From Methanothrix sp. (GTDB lineage Archaea > Halobacteriota > Methanosarcinia > Methanotrichales > Methanotrichaceae): a stretch of 64,000 bases of DNA. A program made the position numbers and the translations under genes. The notes below the pieces were generated by a model. The model was not told the DNA's origin and searched no databases. It saw only the letters and a program-made list of their open reading frames with translations. Shown in pieces: positions 7,809-15,952 of the stretch (its first letter is position 1; each line of letters begins with the position of its first letter). The DNA lies in contig NZ_JADJJX010000001.1 in assembly GCF_016706325.1 (NCBI RefSeq), forward strand, positions 1,302,001 to 1,366,000, read 5' to 3'.

Positions 7809-9043
7809 GGACAGAGATCGCTGACATTGAGATGGAAGGCCATCTGATCGACTCCCAGATGCTGACAAAGGTCCTGGACAGGATCATGGACATGGGAGGA
7901 GAGTTTGAGATCAAGACCTTCCGGATAGGCGAGAAGAAGAACGATACCAGCTATGTTCAGATCACAGTAACCGGGGAGGATTCCCTCCACCTGGAACGGA
8001 TACTCCTGGAGCTGAACGCCCTGGGAGCACGCCTCCTGGAGATGGAGGATGTCAGGTCCCAGATAGCTCCTGGAGATATGGTGGTGCCGCGGGGATTTTA
8101 CACCACCACCAATCACCCCACCTATGTGCGCTATCATGGGATATGGGTGGAGGTGGAGGCAAACCATATGGATGGTATCATCGTCCTGCATAATGGCAGG
8201 GCGGTATGCACTCCCATCGGCCATATCAAGAAGGGGGATCGGGTGGTGATCGGAACCACAGGGGTCAAGGTGGTCCCTCCCGAACGCCCGAGGGAGAGGA
8301 GCTTCTTTGGATTCATGTCCAATGAGGTCTCCTCAGAGAGGCCCAGCGGAGAGCTAATCTGCCAGCTGGCCCAGGAGATCATCCGCACCAAAAGAGAGGG
8401 GGGCAAGATAGCCGTGGTCTGCGGGCCGGCACTGGTTCACACTGGCGCTGCCCCCTCCCTGGCCAAGCTCATTCGGGAGGGATATGTGGATGTCCTCCTG
8501 GCGGGCAATGCAGTCGCAGTACATGATGTCGAGCGCCAGCTCTTTGGCACCAGCCTGGGAATGGACTGCTCGGGAAATGCCACATCCGGCGGACACAGAA
8601 ACCATCTGTACGCCATAAGCGAGATCATGGCCAGCGGCTCCATCAAGAAGGCCATAGAGGAGGGCAAGCTGAAGGGGGGGATAATGTATGAGGCGATCAC
8701 CAGAGGCATCGAGTTCGTCCTGGCTGGCTCCATTCGCGATGACGGCCCCCTCCCCGAGGTCATCACTGATACCATCAAGGCCAAGGATGCCATGGAGAGG
8801 GCTTTGCAGGGGGTGAATATGACCTTGATGCTGGGCACAATGCTCCATTCCATCGCAGTGGGCAACCTCCTGCCCTCATATGTCAAGACCATCTGCGTGG
8901 ACATCAATCCCTCCACAGTGACCAAGCTGATGGACAGGGGATCAGCTCAGGCCATAGGTCTTGTGACCGACATCGGGATATTCCTGCCCCAGCTGACCGG
9001 GGAGATCCAGGAGCAGAAAAAGCTGGCTGTGCAGGCAGTCTGA
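7802..9043 (+). CDS. TIGR00300/LOR-SDH family protein, probable ornithine cyclodeaminase type
   Basis: A 413-residue protein matching the archaeal LOR/SDH-like family, one member of which (from Methanococcus maripaludis) has been reported as an ornithine cyclodeaminase unrelated to the mu-crystallin type. Visible features are the N-terminal region ending in GFYTTTNHPTYVR and the C-terminal Rossmann-like half with IAVVCGPALVHTGAAPSL, LAGNAVAVHDVE and VDINPSTVTKL. The start is GTG at 7802 or, more likely, GTG at 7805, overlapping the ligase stop. Cyclodeaminase activity here is inference from the family. Confidence 0.8.
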   Translation: MVRTEIADIEMEGHLIDSQMLTKVLDRIMDMGGEFEIKTFRIGEKKNDTSYVQITVTGEDSLHLERILLELNALGARLLEMEDVRSQIAPGDMVVPRGFYTTTNHPTYVRYHGIWVEVEANHMDGIIVLHNGRAVCTPIGHIKKGDRVVIGTTGVKVVPPERPRERSFFGFMSNEVSSERPSGELICQLAQEIIRTKREGGKIAVVCGPALVHTGAAPSLAKLIREGYVDVLLAGNAVAVHDVERQLFGTSLGMDCSGNATSGGHRNHLYAISEIMASGSIKKAIEEGKLKGGIMYEAITRGIEFVLAGSIRDDGPLPEVITDTIKAKDAMERALQGVNMTLMLGTMLHSIAVGNLLPSYVKTICVDINPSTVTKLMDRGSAQAIGLVTDIGIFLPQLTGEIQEQKKLAVQAV

Positions 9044-9069
9044 TTGAAGCTGCCTGACTGGATCGCAAA

Positions 9070-9077
9070 TCTTTTAT
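9070..9077 (+). promoter_or_regulatory. TATA box of tRNA-Thr
   Basis: CTTTTATC lies about 33 bp before the first tRNA base, the normal archaeal spacing for a tRNA gene. Confidence 0.5.
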
Positions 9078-9109
9078 CTGCATATGCCCCTGTTAGAGGA
9101 GTCCCAGGA

Positions 9110-9198
9110 GCCGCCGTGGCTTAGCCCGGTTAAAGCGGCTGATTCGTAAGACAGTCCGAAAGATCAGCAGTCCATGGGTTCGAATCCCATCGGCGGCT
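9110..9198 (+). tRNA. tRNA-Thr (CGT), intron-containing
   Basis: The acceptor stem GCCGCCG/CGGCGGC (9110-9116 with 9191-9197) is perfect, discriminator T9198. D-stem GCTT/AAGC, anticodon stem GCTGA/TCAGC, T-stem ATGGG/CCCAT with loop TTCGAAT. The anticodon loop is 21 nt rather than 7, explained by a 14-nt intron after position 37. The anticodon CGT (9145-9147) decodes ACG. A long variable arm (Ser or Leu type) was considered and does not fold. CCA is not encoded. A T-rich stretch (TTTCTATTTTT) follows and may end transcription. Confidence 0.95.
9149..9162 (+). other. tRNA-Thr intron, 14 nt
   Basis: The boundaries come from a bulge-helix-bulge motif: the anticodon stem, then a 4-bp central helix TTCG(9143-9146)/CGAA(9157-9160), flanked by 3-nt bulges TAA (9147-9149) and AGA (9161-9163). 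Cutting after the second base of each bulge excises exactly 14 nt and leaves the 7-nt loop TTCGTAA. The 7-nt remainder GACAGTC is short, so the intron-side helix is minimal. Confidence 0.9.
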
Positions 9199-9225
9199 TT
9201 CTATTTTTAAGAATCCTGCCCCATT

Positions 9226-9329
9226 GATGGCAGTTTATAAGTGGTATATAACCAGCTTATAAGCAGTTTATATATCTTAAATACTCATGTATATATACCA
9301 CCAGCCTGTAAGGTATAGAATGGAGATAC
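9226..9329 (+). promoter_or_regulatory. tbp promoter with several TATA elements and an inverted repeat
   Basis: Dense TATA-like elements: TTTATAAG, GGTATATAACC, CTTATAAG, GTTTATATATC and GTATATATACC. An inverted repeat TGGTATATA (9242-9250) / TATATACCA (9292-9300) spans about 60 bp. GGAG at 9322-9325 is the ribosome binding site for the ATG at 9336. Autoregulation of TBP through these sites is possible but not shown. Confidence 0.6.
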
Positions 9330-9335
9330 TTGAGT

Positions 9336-9887
9336 ATGGAGTCCACAATAAATATAGAGAACGTGGTGGCATCCACCAAGCTGGCAGAGGTGTTTGATCT
9401 TCATAAGATCGAGGCCGAGCTGGAGGGCGCGGAATACAATAAGGAGAAGTTTCCGGGCCTGGTATACCGGGTGAAATCCCCCAGAGCTGCTTTTCTGATA
9501 TTCACCTCTGGAAAGGTGGTATGCACCGGGGCCAAGAACGTTGAGGACGTCCGCACAGTGATAACCAATATGGCCCAGACCCTCAAGTCCATCGGCTTCG
9601 AGAATATCGATCTGGAGCCTGAGATCCACGTTCAGAATATTGTGGCATCTGCCGATCTGAAGACCGACCTGAACCTGAATGCCATCGCCCTCGGCCTGGG
9701 TCTGGAGAACATCGAGTACGAGCCAGAGCAGTTTCCCGGCCTGGTCTACAGGATCAAGGCTCCAAAGGTGGTGGTGCTCATATTCAGCTCCGGTAAGCTG
9801 GTGGTCACTGGTGGCAAGTCGCCAGAGGAGTGCGAAGAGGGAGTGAAGATCGTAAGGGAGCAGCTGGAGAATATGGGGCTGCTTTAG
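9336..9887 (+). CDS. tbp: TATA-box-binding protein
   Basis: General transcription factor that binds the TATA box and, with TFB, recruits archaeal RNA polymerase. The protein of about 183 residues contains the two direct repeats of the saddle fold: the first half has INIENVVASTKL, FPGLVYRVKSP and FTSGKVVCTGAK, the second half IHVQNIVASADL, FPGLVYRIKAP and FSSGKLVVTGGK. ATG 9336 is chosen over TTG 9330 because it has GGAG ten bases upstream and gives the usual N terminus. The gene is monocistronic between tRNA-Thr and polB. Identification is certain. Confidence 0.98.
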   Translation: MESTINIENVVASTKLAEVFDLHKIEAELEGAEYNKEKFPGLVYRVKSPRAAFLIFTSGKVVCTGAKNVEDVRTVITNMAQTLKSIGFENIDLEPEIHVQNIVASADLKTDLNLNAIALGLGLENIEYEPEQFPGLVYRIKAPKVVVLIFSSGKLVVTGGKSPEECEEGVKIVREQLENMGLL

Positions 9888-9971
9888 CCCTCATATTGAA
9901 CCGCCATTCCCCTTTTCATCCTCCCGACCATGATAATTAGATATATATGGGAAAGTTCCCAGTTATAAGCG

Positions 9972-12647
9972 ATGATCTTCCAGATCCTGGATGTTAACTA
10001 TGCCTATGATGCCGGCAGAGAGCCCCTGGTGCAGCTATTCGGCACCACGGCCGACGGGCAGAGCGTCACCATCAGGGTAGCGGGATTCCGGCCCTATTTT
10101 TATGCCAGAGCAGAGGAGGGCTGCCTGGAGAGTGCCATAGAAGGCCTGAGGGCAATGGGCCTGGAGGTGGAGGAGATAGAGCGCTTCGAGCCCATAGGTT
10201 ATCAGAGGCAGCCCGAGAGGATGCTCTGCATCACCACCACTGACCCCAAGGAGGTGAGAGGCCTAAGGGAGAAGGTGCGCTCTCATCCAGACATCCGGGC
10301 GGTCTACGAGACGGACATCCTCTTCAAGAACAGATTTCTGATCGACAGATCTCTTGGTGGAATGAGATGGGTCGAGGTGGATGTGCCGGAGTGGACGCTG
10401 GACCAGAATTCTGGCTCGGTGCCCGGGGGAAGAAGCCTGCCCCCAGTGGGTGTAGCCTCCATCCGGCCAGTGGAGAACGAGGCCAATGCACCCCTGCGCC
10501 TGATGAGCTTTGATATCGAGTGCCTGCCCGACCACGGAGCAATGCCCAAGGCAGAGAGATCTCCAGTGATATTGATCAGCATGGCCTTCGAGCCTGAGTT
10601 TCAGGGCAACAAAGAGCTGGTGCTGGTGGGAAAGGAGATCGAATGCCCCCGACCGGACACCAGAGCCTGTCGGGATGAGTATGATCTGCTCGCTCAGTTC
10701 GCAGCCATAATCAGGGAGTACAATCCCGATATCATCGCTGGCTACAACTCCAATGAGTTCGATTTCCCCTATCTGCAGGAGAGGGCAAAACATCTTCAGC
10801 TCGATTTCAAAGTGGGAAGGGATGGCAGTTCCTGGTATATCAGAAAGATAGTCAACCGGAGCGATATCTCCATCACCGGACGGGTGGTGGTAGACCTATT
10901 GCCCATCATACGCTCCTCATTCAGCCTGAAGCAGTATACTCTGAGGAATGTGGCAGCAGAGCTTCTCCAACTGGAGAAGTACGATGTGAACCCCCAGGAG
11001 ATCGAGGCCCTCTGGGCGGAGGATGGCAATGGGGAGGGGCTGAGACGGTTTATAAGCTACTCCCGCCGGGATGCCCTCCTCGCCCTCCGTCTGCTTTTGG
11101 ACCTGCGGCTGATGAACAAGTACATCGCCCTCTCCCGCGCCAGCGGCTCGCTCTTGCAGGATGTAGTCAATGGCGGCCAGTCGGGGATGGTGGAGAGCCT
11201 CCTCTTGCGCCGCTTCCGGGAGACGTCGAGGGTAGTACCCCCCAAACCCGATTCCGATCTCTCGGGAGAGCGTTATGAGGAGAATGAGGAGCTTAAAGGA
11301 GGGGCAGTGCTGGTGCCTGAGAAGGGATTGGTGGAGGATGTGGTCATACTGGACTACAAGTCCCTTTATCCCACCATCATGATGGCTCATAACCTCTGCT
11401 ACTCCACAGTGGTGCTGGCCGACTCCCCCGAAGAGGGCGAGATCATAACAGCACCCTCCGGCGGGAGGTTCGTATCCCCGGATGTATCGCCGGGGATCAT
11501 GCCCGCAGTATTAAGAGAGCTGCTCGATCAGAGGACAGAGACCAAGGGGCTGATGAAGAAGGCAAGCGAAGAGGAGAGGCGATTCCTGGATGCCAAGCAG
11601 TATGCATTGAAGATCCTGCTGAACAGCTTCTATGGATATTCCGGTTATGCCCGGGCGAGGCTATACAGCCTGGCTCTGGCCAATGCAGTCACCTCCTTTG
11701 GCCGGGAGAACATCCTGAGAACGAAGAGGATCATCGATGAGATCGGATCGGTCTATATAGTGGAGGGTCAGGCGGTCTTCAAGGATGAGCTGGTGCTGGG
11801 GGCACAGACGGAAAAGGGATTCGATCTCAGTGTGGTCTATGGGGATACTGATAGCGTCTTCGTCCGTCTCCTTCCCCATAGCCAGCCGGTCTCGCTCGAT
11901 GATGCCGGGCTGATCGGCAAGAGGATCGCCCAGATGGTCACATCCAGCCTGCCCCAACCAATGGAGCTGGTCTTTGAGGCTTTCGCCCGGAGGGGCATAT
12001 TCCTGGCCAAGAAGCGGTATGCTCTCTGGATCTTCGAGCCGATGGGCGAGGGATGGCAGGATAGAATCAAGGTGCGGGGGATGGAGACTGTGCGGCGAGA
12101 CTGGTGTGAGCTGACCTCAGGAACGCTCAAGACCTGCCTGGATCTGGTTCTCAGAGAGGGAAAGGTGGACGAGGCGGTAGAGCACATCAGATCGGTGGTG
12201 CTCAGGCTGCAGAACCTGGACCTATCCCAGGATCCGGGAATACTGGAGGAGCTGACCCTGACCAGGAGGTACACCAAGAGCACGGGCTCGTACAAGAACA
12301 AGCAGCCTCACATACAACTGGTGGAGAAGATGAGGGAGAGGGGGGGCAAGGTGCCCAATGTGGGGGACAGAGTGCCCTTTGTGATCACCCGGGGCAGAGG
12401 GGGGAGGAGGAACAGGAGGCTGTTCGTGGACCGGGCAGAGGATCCAGCCTATGTCCTGGAGAACAACATCCCCCTGGATACAGAGTATTATGTGGAAAAG
12501 CAGATTCTACCGCCTGTGCTGCGCATACTGGAGAGCTTCGGGGTGAGTAAGGACCGGCTCTGCTCCAGCCGGGCGCAGAGCAGCCTGTTCAGCTTCTCTG
12601 GCCACTGCAATAAGCCCTTGAAGCAGAAGTCTCTCTTCGACTTTTAG
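9972..12647 (+). CDS. polB: DNA polymerase, family B
   Basis: Replicative or repair DNA polymerase with 3'-5' proofreading. The 891-residue protein has ExoI FDIECLP (Asp181, Glu183), ExoII NSNEFDFP, ExoIII YSRRDAL, polymerase motif A DYKSLYPTIM, motif B KILLNSFYGYSGYARA and motif C YGDTDSVF, all intact, plus KKRYAL of the thumb-proximal region. The C terminus has two PCNA-binding-like motifs, QSSLFSF and the final QKSLFDF, so the enzyme probably works with the sliding clamp. A TATA-like ATATATATG lies 30 bp upstream. No intein interrupts motif A or C, sites where inteins often sit in archaeal polymerases. Confidence 0.97.
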   Translation: MIFQILDVNYAYDAGREPLVQLFGTTADGQSVTIRVAGFRPYFYARAEEGCLESAIEGLRAMGLEVEEIERFEPIGYQRQPERMLCITTTDPKEVRGLREKVRSHPDIRAVYETDILFKNRFLIDRSLGGMRWVEVDVPEWTLDQNSGSVPGGRSLPPVGVASIRPVENEANAPLRLMSFDIECLPDHGAMPKAERSPVILISMAFEPEFQGNKELVLVGKEIECPRPDTRACRDEYDLLAQFAAIIREYNPDIIAGYNSNEFDFPYLQERAKHLQLDFKVGRDGSSWYIRKIVNRSDISITGRVVVDLLPIIRSSFSLKQYTLRNVAAELLQLEKYDVNPQEIEALWAEDGNGEGLRRFISYSRRDALLALRLLLDLRLMNKYIALSRASGSLLQDVVNGGQSGMVESLLLRRFRETSRVVPPKPDSDLSGERYEENEELKGGAVLVPEKGLVEDVVILDYKSLYPTIMMAHNLCYSTVVLADSPEEGEIITAPSGGRFVSPDVSPGIMPAVLRELLDQRTETKGLMKKASEEERRFLDAKQYALKILLNSFYGYSGYARARLYSLALANAVTSFGRENILRTKRIIDEIGSVYIVEGQAVFKDELVLGAQTEKGFDLSVVYGDTDSVFVRLLPHSQPVSLDDAGLIGKRIAQMVTSSLPQPMELVFEAFARRGIFLAKKRYALWIFEPMGEGWQDRIKVRGMETVRRDWCELTSGTLKTCLDLVLREGKVDEAVEHIRSVVLRLQNLDLSQDPGILEELTLTRRYTKSTGSYKNKQPHIQLVEKMRERGGKVPNVGDRVPFVITRGRGGRRNRRLFVDRAEDPAYVLENNIPLDTEYYVEKQILPPVLRILESFGVSKDRLCSSRAQSSLFSFSGHCNKPLKQKSLFDF

Positions 12648-12726
12648 GGCTGCACTGGCTTTGTTATTGCTGCCTTCAATCATTCCATTCCAGTTCCAGG
12701 CGCTCAGAGTTCCTCTTCTATCCGCT

Positions 12727-13374
12727 TCAGCCCCCGGCCATTGATCGGTACAGGTGCCATGCACCCACTGCCACGAAGTTCACTGCCACTGCTCCCAGGA
12801 TCAGGCCCATCACCCGGGTCAAGACCATTATCCCGGTGACGCCCAGCACCCGGTCGATGTAATCGGAGAACCTGAGGACGAAAAGGGTTGCAGTATAGGT
12901 TAGGGATACTCCCAGGATGACTATCGCCTTCTCAGCGATGCTTCCTGCCGATCCCATCAGCACCACCACTGTGGTTATCGCACCCGGTCCGGTCAGAAGG
13001 GGGGTGGCCAGGGGAAAGACGGAGATATCCTCCCTGTGATTGGCATCCTTCAGCTCCAGATCAGTGACCTTCTTCTGCTGGTGGACCCCGCGGAGCATGT
13101 CCATTGCCACCAGGAAGAGGAGAATTCCTCCTGCCACTGAGAGGCTGTCGATGGTGATCCCAAAGAGACGCAGCACCAGATCGCCTGCCAGGGCGAAGAG
13201 AATGGCGATGATGAAGGCGACCAGAGTGGCTCTCCTGTAGATGTGGCTCTTTTCCAGAGGGTTCATGCCAGCAGTCAGAGAGACATAGACCATGCTGGCC
13301 TCGATGGGATTGACTATCACAAAGACAGAGCTGAAGACGTACACGAAGTAGAGGAAGTGATTGCCCGATTCCAT
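12727..13374 (-). CDS. MarC family integral membrane protein
   Basis: A 215-residue polytopic membrane protein with about six hydrophobic segments and the MarC/UPF0056 signatures: VNPIEASMVYVSL near residue 20, GGILLFLVAMDML in the middle, and PLATPLLTGPGAITTVVVL near residue 105. The family was once linked to multiple-antibiotic resistance but has no proven function. The gene converges on polB with about 80 bp between stops. A TATA-like TTTATTTAAAG lies upstream near 13440. Confidence 0.9.
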   Translation of the reverse strand: MESGNHFLYFVYVFSSVFVIVNPIEASMVYVSLTAGMNPLEKSHIYRRATLVAFIIAILFALAGDLVLRLFGITIDSLSVAGGILLFLVAMDMLRGVHQQKKVTDLELKDANHREDISVFPLATPLLTGPGAITTVVVLMGSAGSIAEKAIVILGVSLTYTATLFVLRFSDYIDRVLGVTGIMVLTRVMGLILGAVAVNFVAVGAWHLYRSMAGG

Positions 13375-13879
13375 TTAATTATCCCTTTTCGCTATTTCTT
13401 CAACTGGCTGTCTCATATCTAACACTGGAGCTCTCCTTTAAATAAATCATCTCATGCCTCGGCTTGAGAAATGGCGTTTTATACCAAAAATGAGTTGGAT
13501 GGCATGAAGGGCATAGCAGAAAGAGGATCCGTTCTCTTGATATTTGTGCTTGCATTCATCCCCTTATGAGCCCGGCAAACAGCGATATCATCGTCAATCC
13601 AGGGGAGGGCTGCAGGGGGATGGGCGGTCTGCGCCACCCCCTATTCGATTCCCAGCGGCTCCCGGTATAGATGAGTGCCTCAGCCCTCCTCGCTCTATGG
13701 GCCTGGCCTGCTCCCATGCAGCCTTCTGGCATGAGCTTTGCCCCTCAAAGCGAGGCGAGGCTGGCATATGCCGTGGCAGGCGTGTCATGATAAGCTCTCT
13801 CCAGCTCTGCCGGGCAGTGCCGGATAAAGCTCCTTTACAGCGGGAATTAATAAACCCCTGCAGTGTATATCATCCTCTC
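13375..13879 (+). other. 505-bp intergenic region between divergent marC and a small gene
   Basis: No firm gene. A plus-strand TATA-like GTTTTATACC sits at about 13474, followed by a 21-codon frame at 13504-13569 whose peptide (MKGIAERGSVLLIFVLAFIPL) looks like a signal or membrane segment, then a 34-codon frame in another phase. This may be the remains of a small secreted protein. A GC-rich hairpin-like stretch lies near 13617-13645. The right end carries the TATA element TTAATAAAC (13847-13855) about 27 bp before the next gene. Confidence 0.4.
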
Positions 13880-14221
13880 ATGAGCGATACTAAGGCAAGG
13901 TCCAGCATCGGCCCGGGCATGGGCCTGATTCATCTGGAGACCGGGGTGCAGATCATCATACCCGCCCAGATTGAGGCAGAGAGGATTGTGGCAGCGACGG
14001 AAGCCCTATTGGGGGCGGTCAGGGACAATATCGGCGAGGGCATAGGCTGCTCGGATATCGCCTGGATGACAGCGACTGATGTCAATGCCATGCTCTTGGT
14101 GAGCATCGATATGGATGAGGGGCCAGCGGATGCAGTTGCTGCCCTTCATGCTGCTGCCGAGGCCTTCACAGAGAGGTCCGGCCAGGTGATATCACAGATG
14201 AAGGCAGATGCTGGAGAATGA
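13880..14221 (+). CDS. Hypothetical 113-residue protein upstream of nadE
   Basis: Not recognised. The chosen ATG at 13880 lies about 27 bp after a TATA element, consistent with a leaderless transcript; the same frame is open farther upstream to 13544, but that stretch is Pro/Arg/Cys-rich and covers the promoter. The protein is acidic, with no signal peptide or membrane segment, and appears alpha/beta with a helix of alternating Ala and Glu near its end. Its stop overlaps the NAD synthetase start (ATGA), so the two are probably translated together, which suggests a link to NAD or amide metabolism without proving it. Confidence 0.7.
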   Translation: MSDTKARSSIGPGMGLIHLETGVQIIIPAQIEAERIVAATEALLGAVRDNIGEGIGCSDIAWMTATDVNAMLLVSIDMDEGPADAVAALHAAAEAFTERSGQVISQMKADAGE

Positions 14222-15885
14222 GAGTCGCCCTATTGCAGCTCAACACCATTGTAGGAGATCTGGCCGGAAATAAGGATCTCATCGCCTGTGCTGTCCGCCG
14301 GGCACCGAAATTCGATCTGGCCGTCACCTCTGAGCTTGCCCTGCCTGGCTATCCCCCCTGCGATCTGCTTTTGAATGAGGAATTTGTGCAGCAGAGCTGG
14401 CAGGCACTGGGCGCTCTGGCGGAGGAGCTGACAGATCTCCCCCCCGTCCTGGTGGGCCTGGCCGAGCCCAACCCCGCTGGCCGGGGCCGGCTTCCCTTCA
14501 ACTCCGCCGCCCTCATCCGGGGAGGCAGGGTAGAAGATACCTTTCAGAAGAGCACTCTCACTGGCAGCGATCTCTATCGGGAGGAGCGCTACTTCCAGCC
14601 GGGAGATGAGCCCGGCATCCTGCAGATCGGAGGGATGCATTTTGGGATACTCATAGGCGAGGCTCTGACAGGGCACAAAGAGAAGAGCAGCGCAGCTGGC
14701 TTCAGCCTCCTGCCCTCCCTCAAGGAGAAGGGAGCAGAAGCCATAATCAACATCTCAGCCTCGCCCTTCACAGCAGGGGGGCAGCTGCGCCGGCAAGAGC
14801 AGCTATCAGACCTGGCCGGGAGGTGCCGCCTTCCCCTGCTGTACATCAACCAGGTGGGAGGGAATGATGATCTGATATTCGACGGCAGAAGCTGCTTTTT
14901 TGACTCGAAAGGGAAGTTGGCCGCCCGGGGGAGTGGCTTTGAGGAGGATATCCTGCTTGTAGATCTCGACCGGCCAGGGGGAAGGATAGCCGGAGACGAT
15001 CTCACCCCCGAGGCAGAGATCTGGAGGGGCCTGGTCTTGGGGACGAGGGATTATGTACGCAAGTGCGGCTTCTTCCGGGCTCTTCTCGGCCTATCGGGAG
15101 GGATCGACTCTGCCCTGGTGGCAGCCATCGCCGCCTCTGCCCTGGGCCCGGAGAACGTCCTGGGGGTTATCATGCCCTCGCCCTATACCAGCCAGAGGAG
15201 CATCGATGATGCCATAGCCCTGGCGGACGGCCTGAGAATCGAGAGGATCACCATCCCCATCACTGCCATCATGGATTCCTATGAGAGGGAGCTGGCAGAT
15301 CATTTCCTCGGCCGGCCGAAGGATGTCACCGAGGAGAACATCCAGGCCCGCATCCGCTCCAACATTCTTATGGCCCTGTCCAATAAATACGGCTCCATTC
15401 TCCTTGCCACCGGGAACCGCTCAGAGCTCTCTGTGGGCTACTGCACCATCTATGGCGATATGGCCGGCGGGCTAGCGGTCATCTCCGACCTGCCCAAGGG
15501 GATGGTCTACAGGATGGCTGAGTGGCTCAACACCACCACCGGCAGATCTGTCATTCCCCCAAGCATCATAGACAAGCCCCCCTCAGCAGAGCTCCGCCCC
15601 GGTCAGACCGATCAGGATAGCCTCCCCCCTTATCCAGTCCTGGACGAGATCCTCAAGCGGTATATCGATGAGCATCAGTCGCGGGCGGATCTGCTTGCCG
15701 CCGGGTTTGATGAGGCGGTGGTGGACCAGGTCATCTCCCTGATCGGAAAAGCTCAATTCAAGAGGCTTCAGGCTCCACCCGGCCTGAAGGTGATCGATAG
15801 CAGCTTTGGAAGGGGCTGGAGGATGCCTGTGGCCTGCCGGACCGGCCGGTCAGGGGCGGTGAGGGAGGAGGGGAGGGGGGCATAG
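14218..15885 (+). CDS. nadE: NAD+ synthetase with degenerate glutaminase domain
   Basis: Converts nicotinate adenine dinucleotide to NAD+. The 555 residues have the two-domain layout of glutamine-dependent enzymes: a nitrilase-fold amidase (about 1-260) and a synthetase domain with P-loop LSGGIDSALVAAIAA (about residue 290), GVIMPSPYTS and ATGNRSELSVGYCT. In the amidase the Glu (SELALPGYPP, Glu39) and Lys (FQKSTL, Lys111) remain, but the nucleophilic Cys of the usual ICED motif is Gly147 (LIGEAL, codon GGC at 14656-14658). The domain therefore cannot release ammonia from glutamine by the known mechanism. The enzyme probably uses free ammonia. Confidence 0.93.
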   Translation: MRVALLQLNTIVGDLAGNKDLIACAVRRAPKFDLAVTSELALPGYPPCDLLLNEEFVQQSWQALGALAEELTDLPPVLVGLAEPNPAGRGRLPFNSAALIRGGRVEDTFQKSTLTGSDLYREERYFQPGDEPGILQIGGMHFGILIGEALTGHKEKSSAAGFSLLPSLKEKGAEAIINISASPFTAGGQLRRQEQLSDLAGRCRLPLLYINQVGGNDDLIFDGRSCFFDSKGKLAARGSGFEEDILLVDLDRPGGRIAGDDLTPEAEIWRGLVLGTRDYVRKCGFFRALLGLSGGIDSALVAAIAASALGPENVLGVIMPSPYTSQRSIDDAIALADGLRIERITIPITAIMDSYERELADHFLGRPKDVTEENIQARIRSNILMALSNKYGSILLATGNRSELSVGYCTIYGDMAGGLAVISDLPKGMVYRMAEWLNTTTGRSVIPPSIIDKPPSAELRPGQTDQDSLPPYPVLDEILKRYIDEHQSRADLLAAGFDEAVVDQVISLIGKAQFKRLQAPPGLKVIDSSFGRGWRMPVACRTGRSGAVREEGRGA

Positions 15886-15928
15886 AGCGACGGGGGGATG
15901 GTGGCGCAGGATCTCGGAGCAGAAAGTG

Positions 15929-15937
15929 ATTTTAAAT
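15929..15937 (+). promoter_or_regulatory. TATA box of membrane winged-helix gene
   Basis: TTTTAAATA precedes the ATG at 15953 by about 16 bp and the ATG at 15965 by about 28 bp. It argues against the upstream GTG at 15926 as a start, since that codon would overlap the promoter. Confidence 0.45.
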
Positions 15938-15952
15938 AGATCCAGGCGGAAG

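Noticed and set aside
9110..9198. tRNA-Ser or tRNA-Leu with long variable arm
   Set aside because: The extra bases fit inside the anticodon loop with a bulge-helix-bulge, and the variable region is an ordinary 5 nt (AGTCC).
13544..13879. N-terminal extension of the gene before nadE
   Set aside because: The extension is Pro/Arg/Cys-rich and runs across the TATA element at 13847; the ATG at 13880 has the right distance from it.
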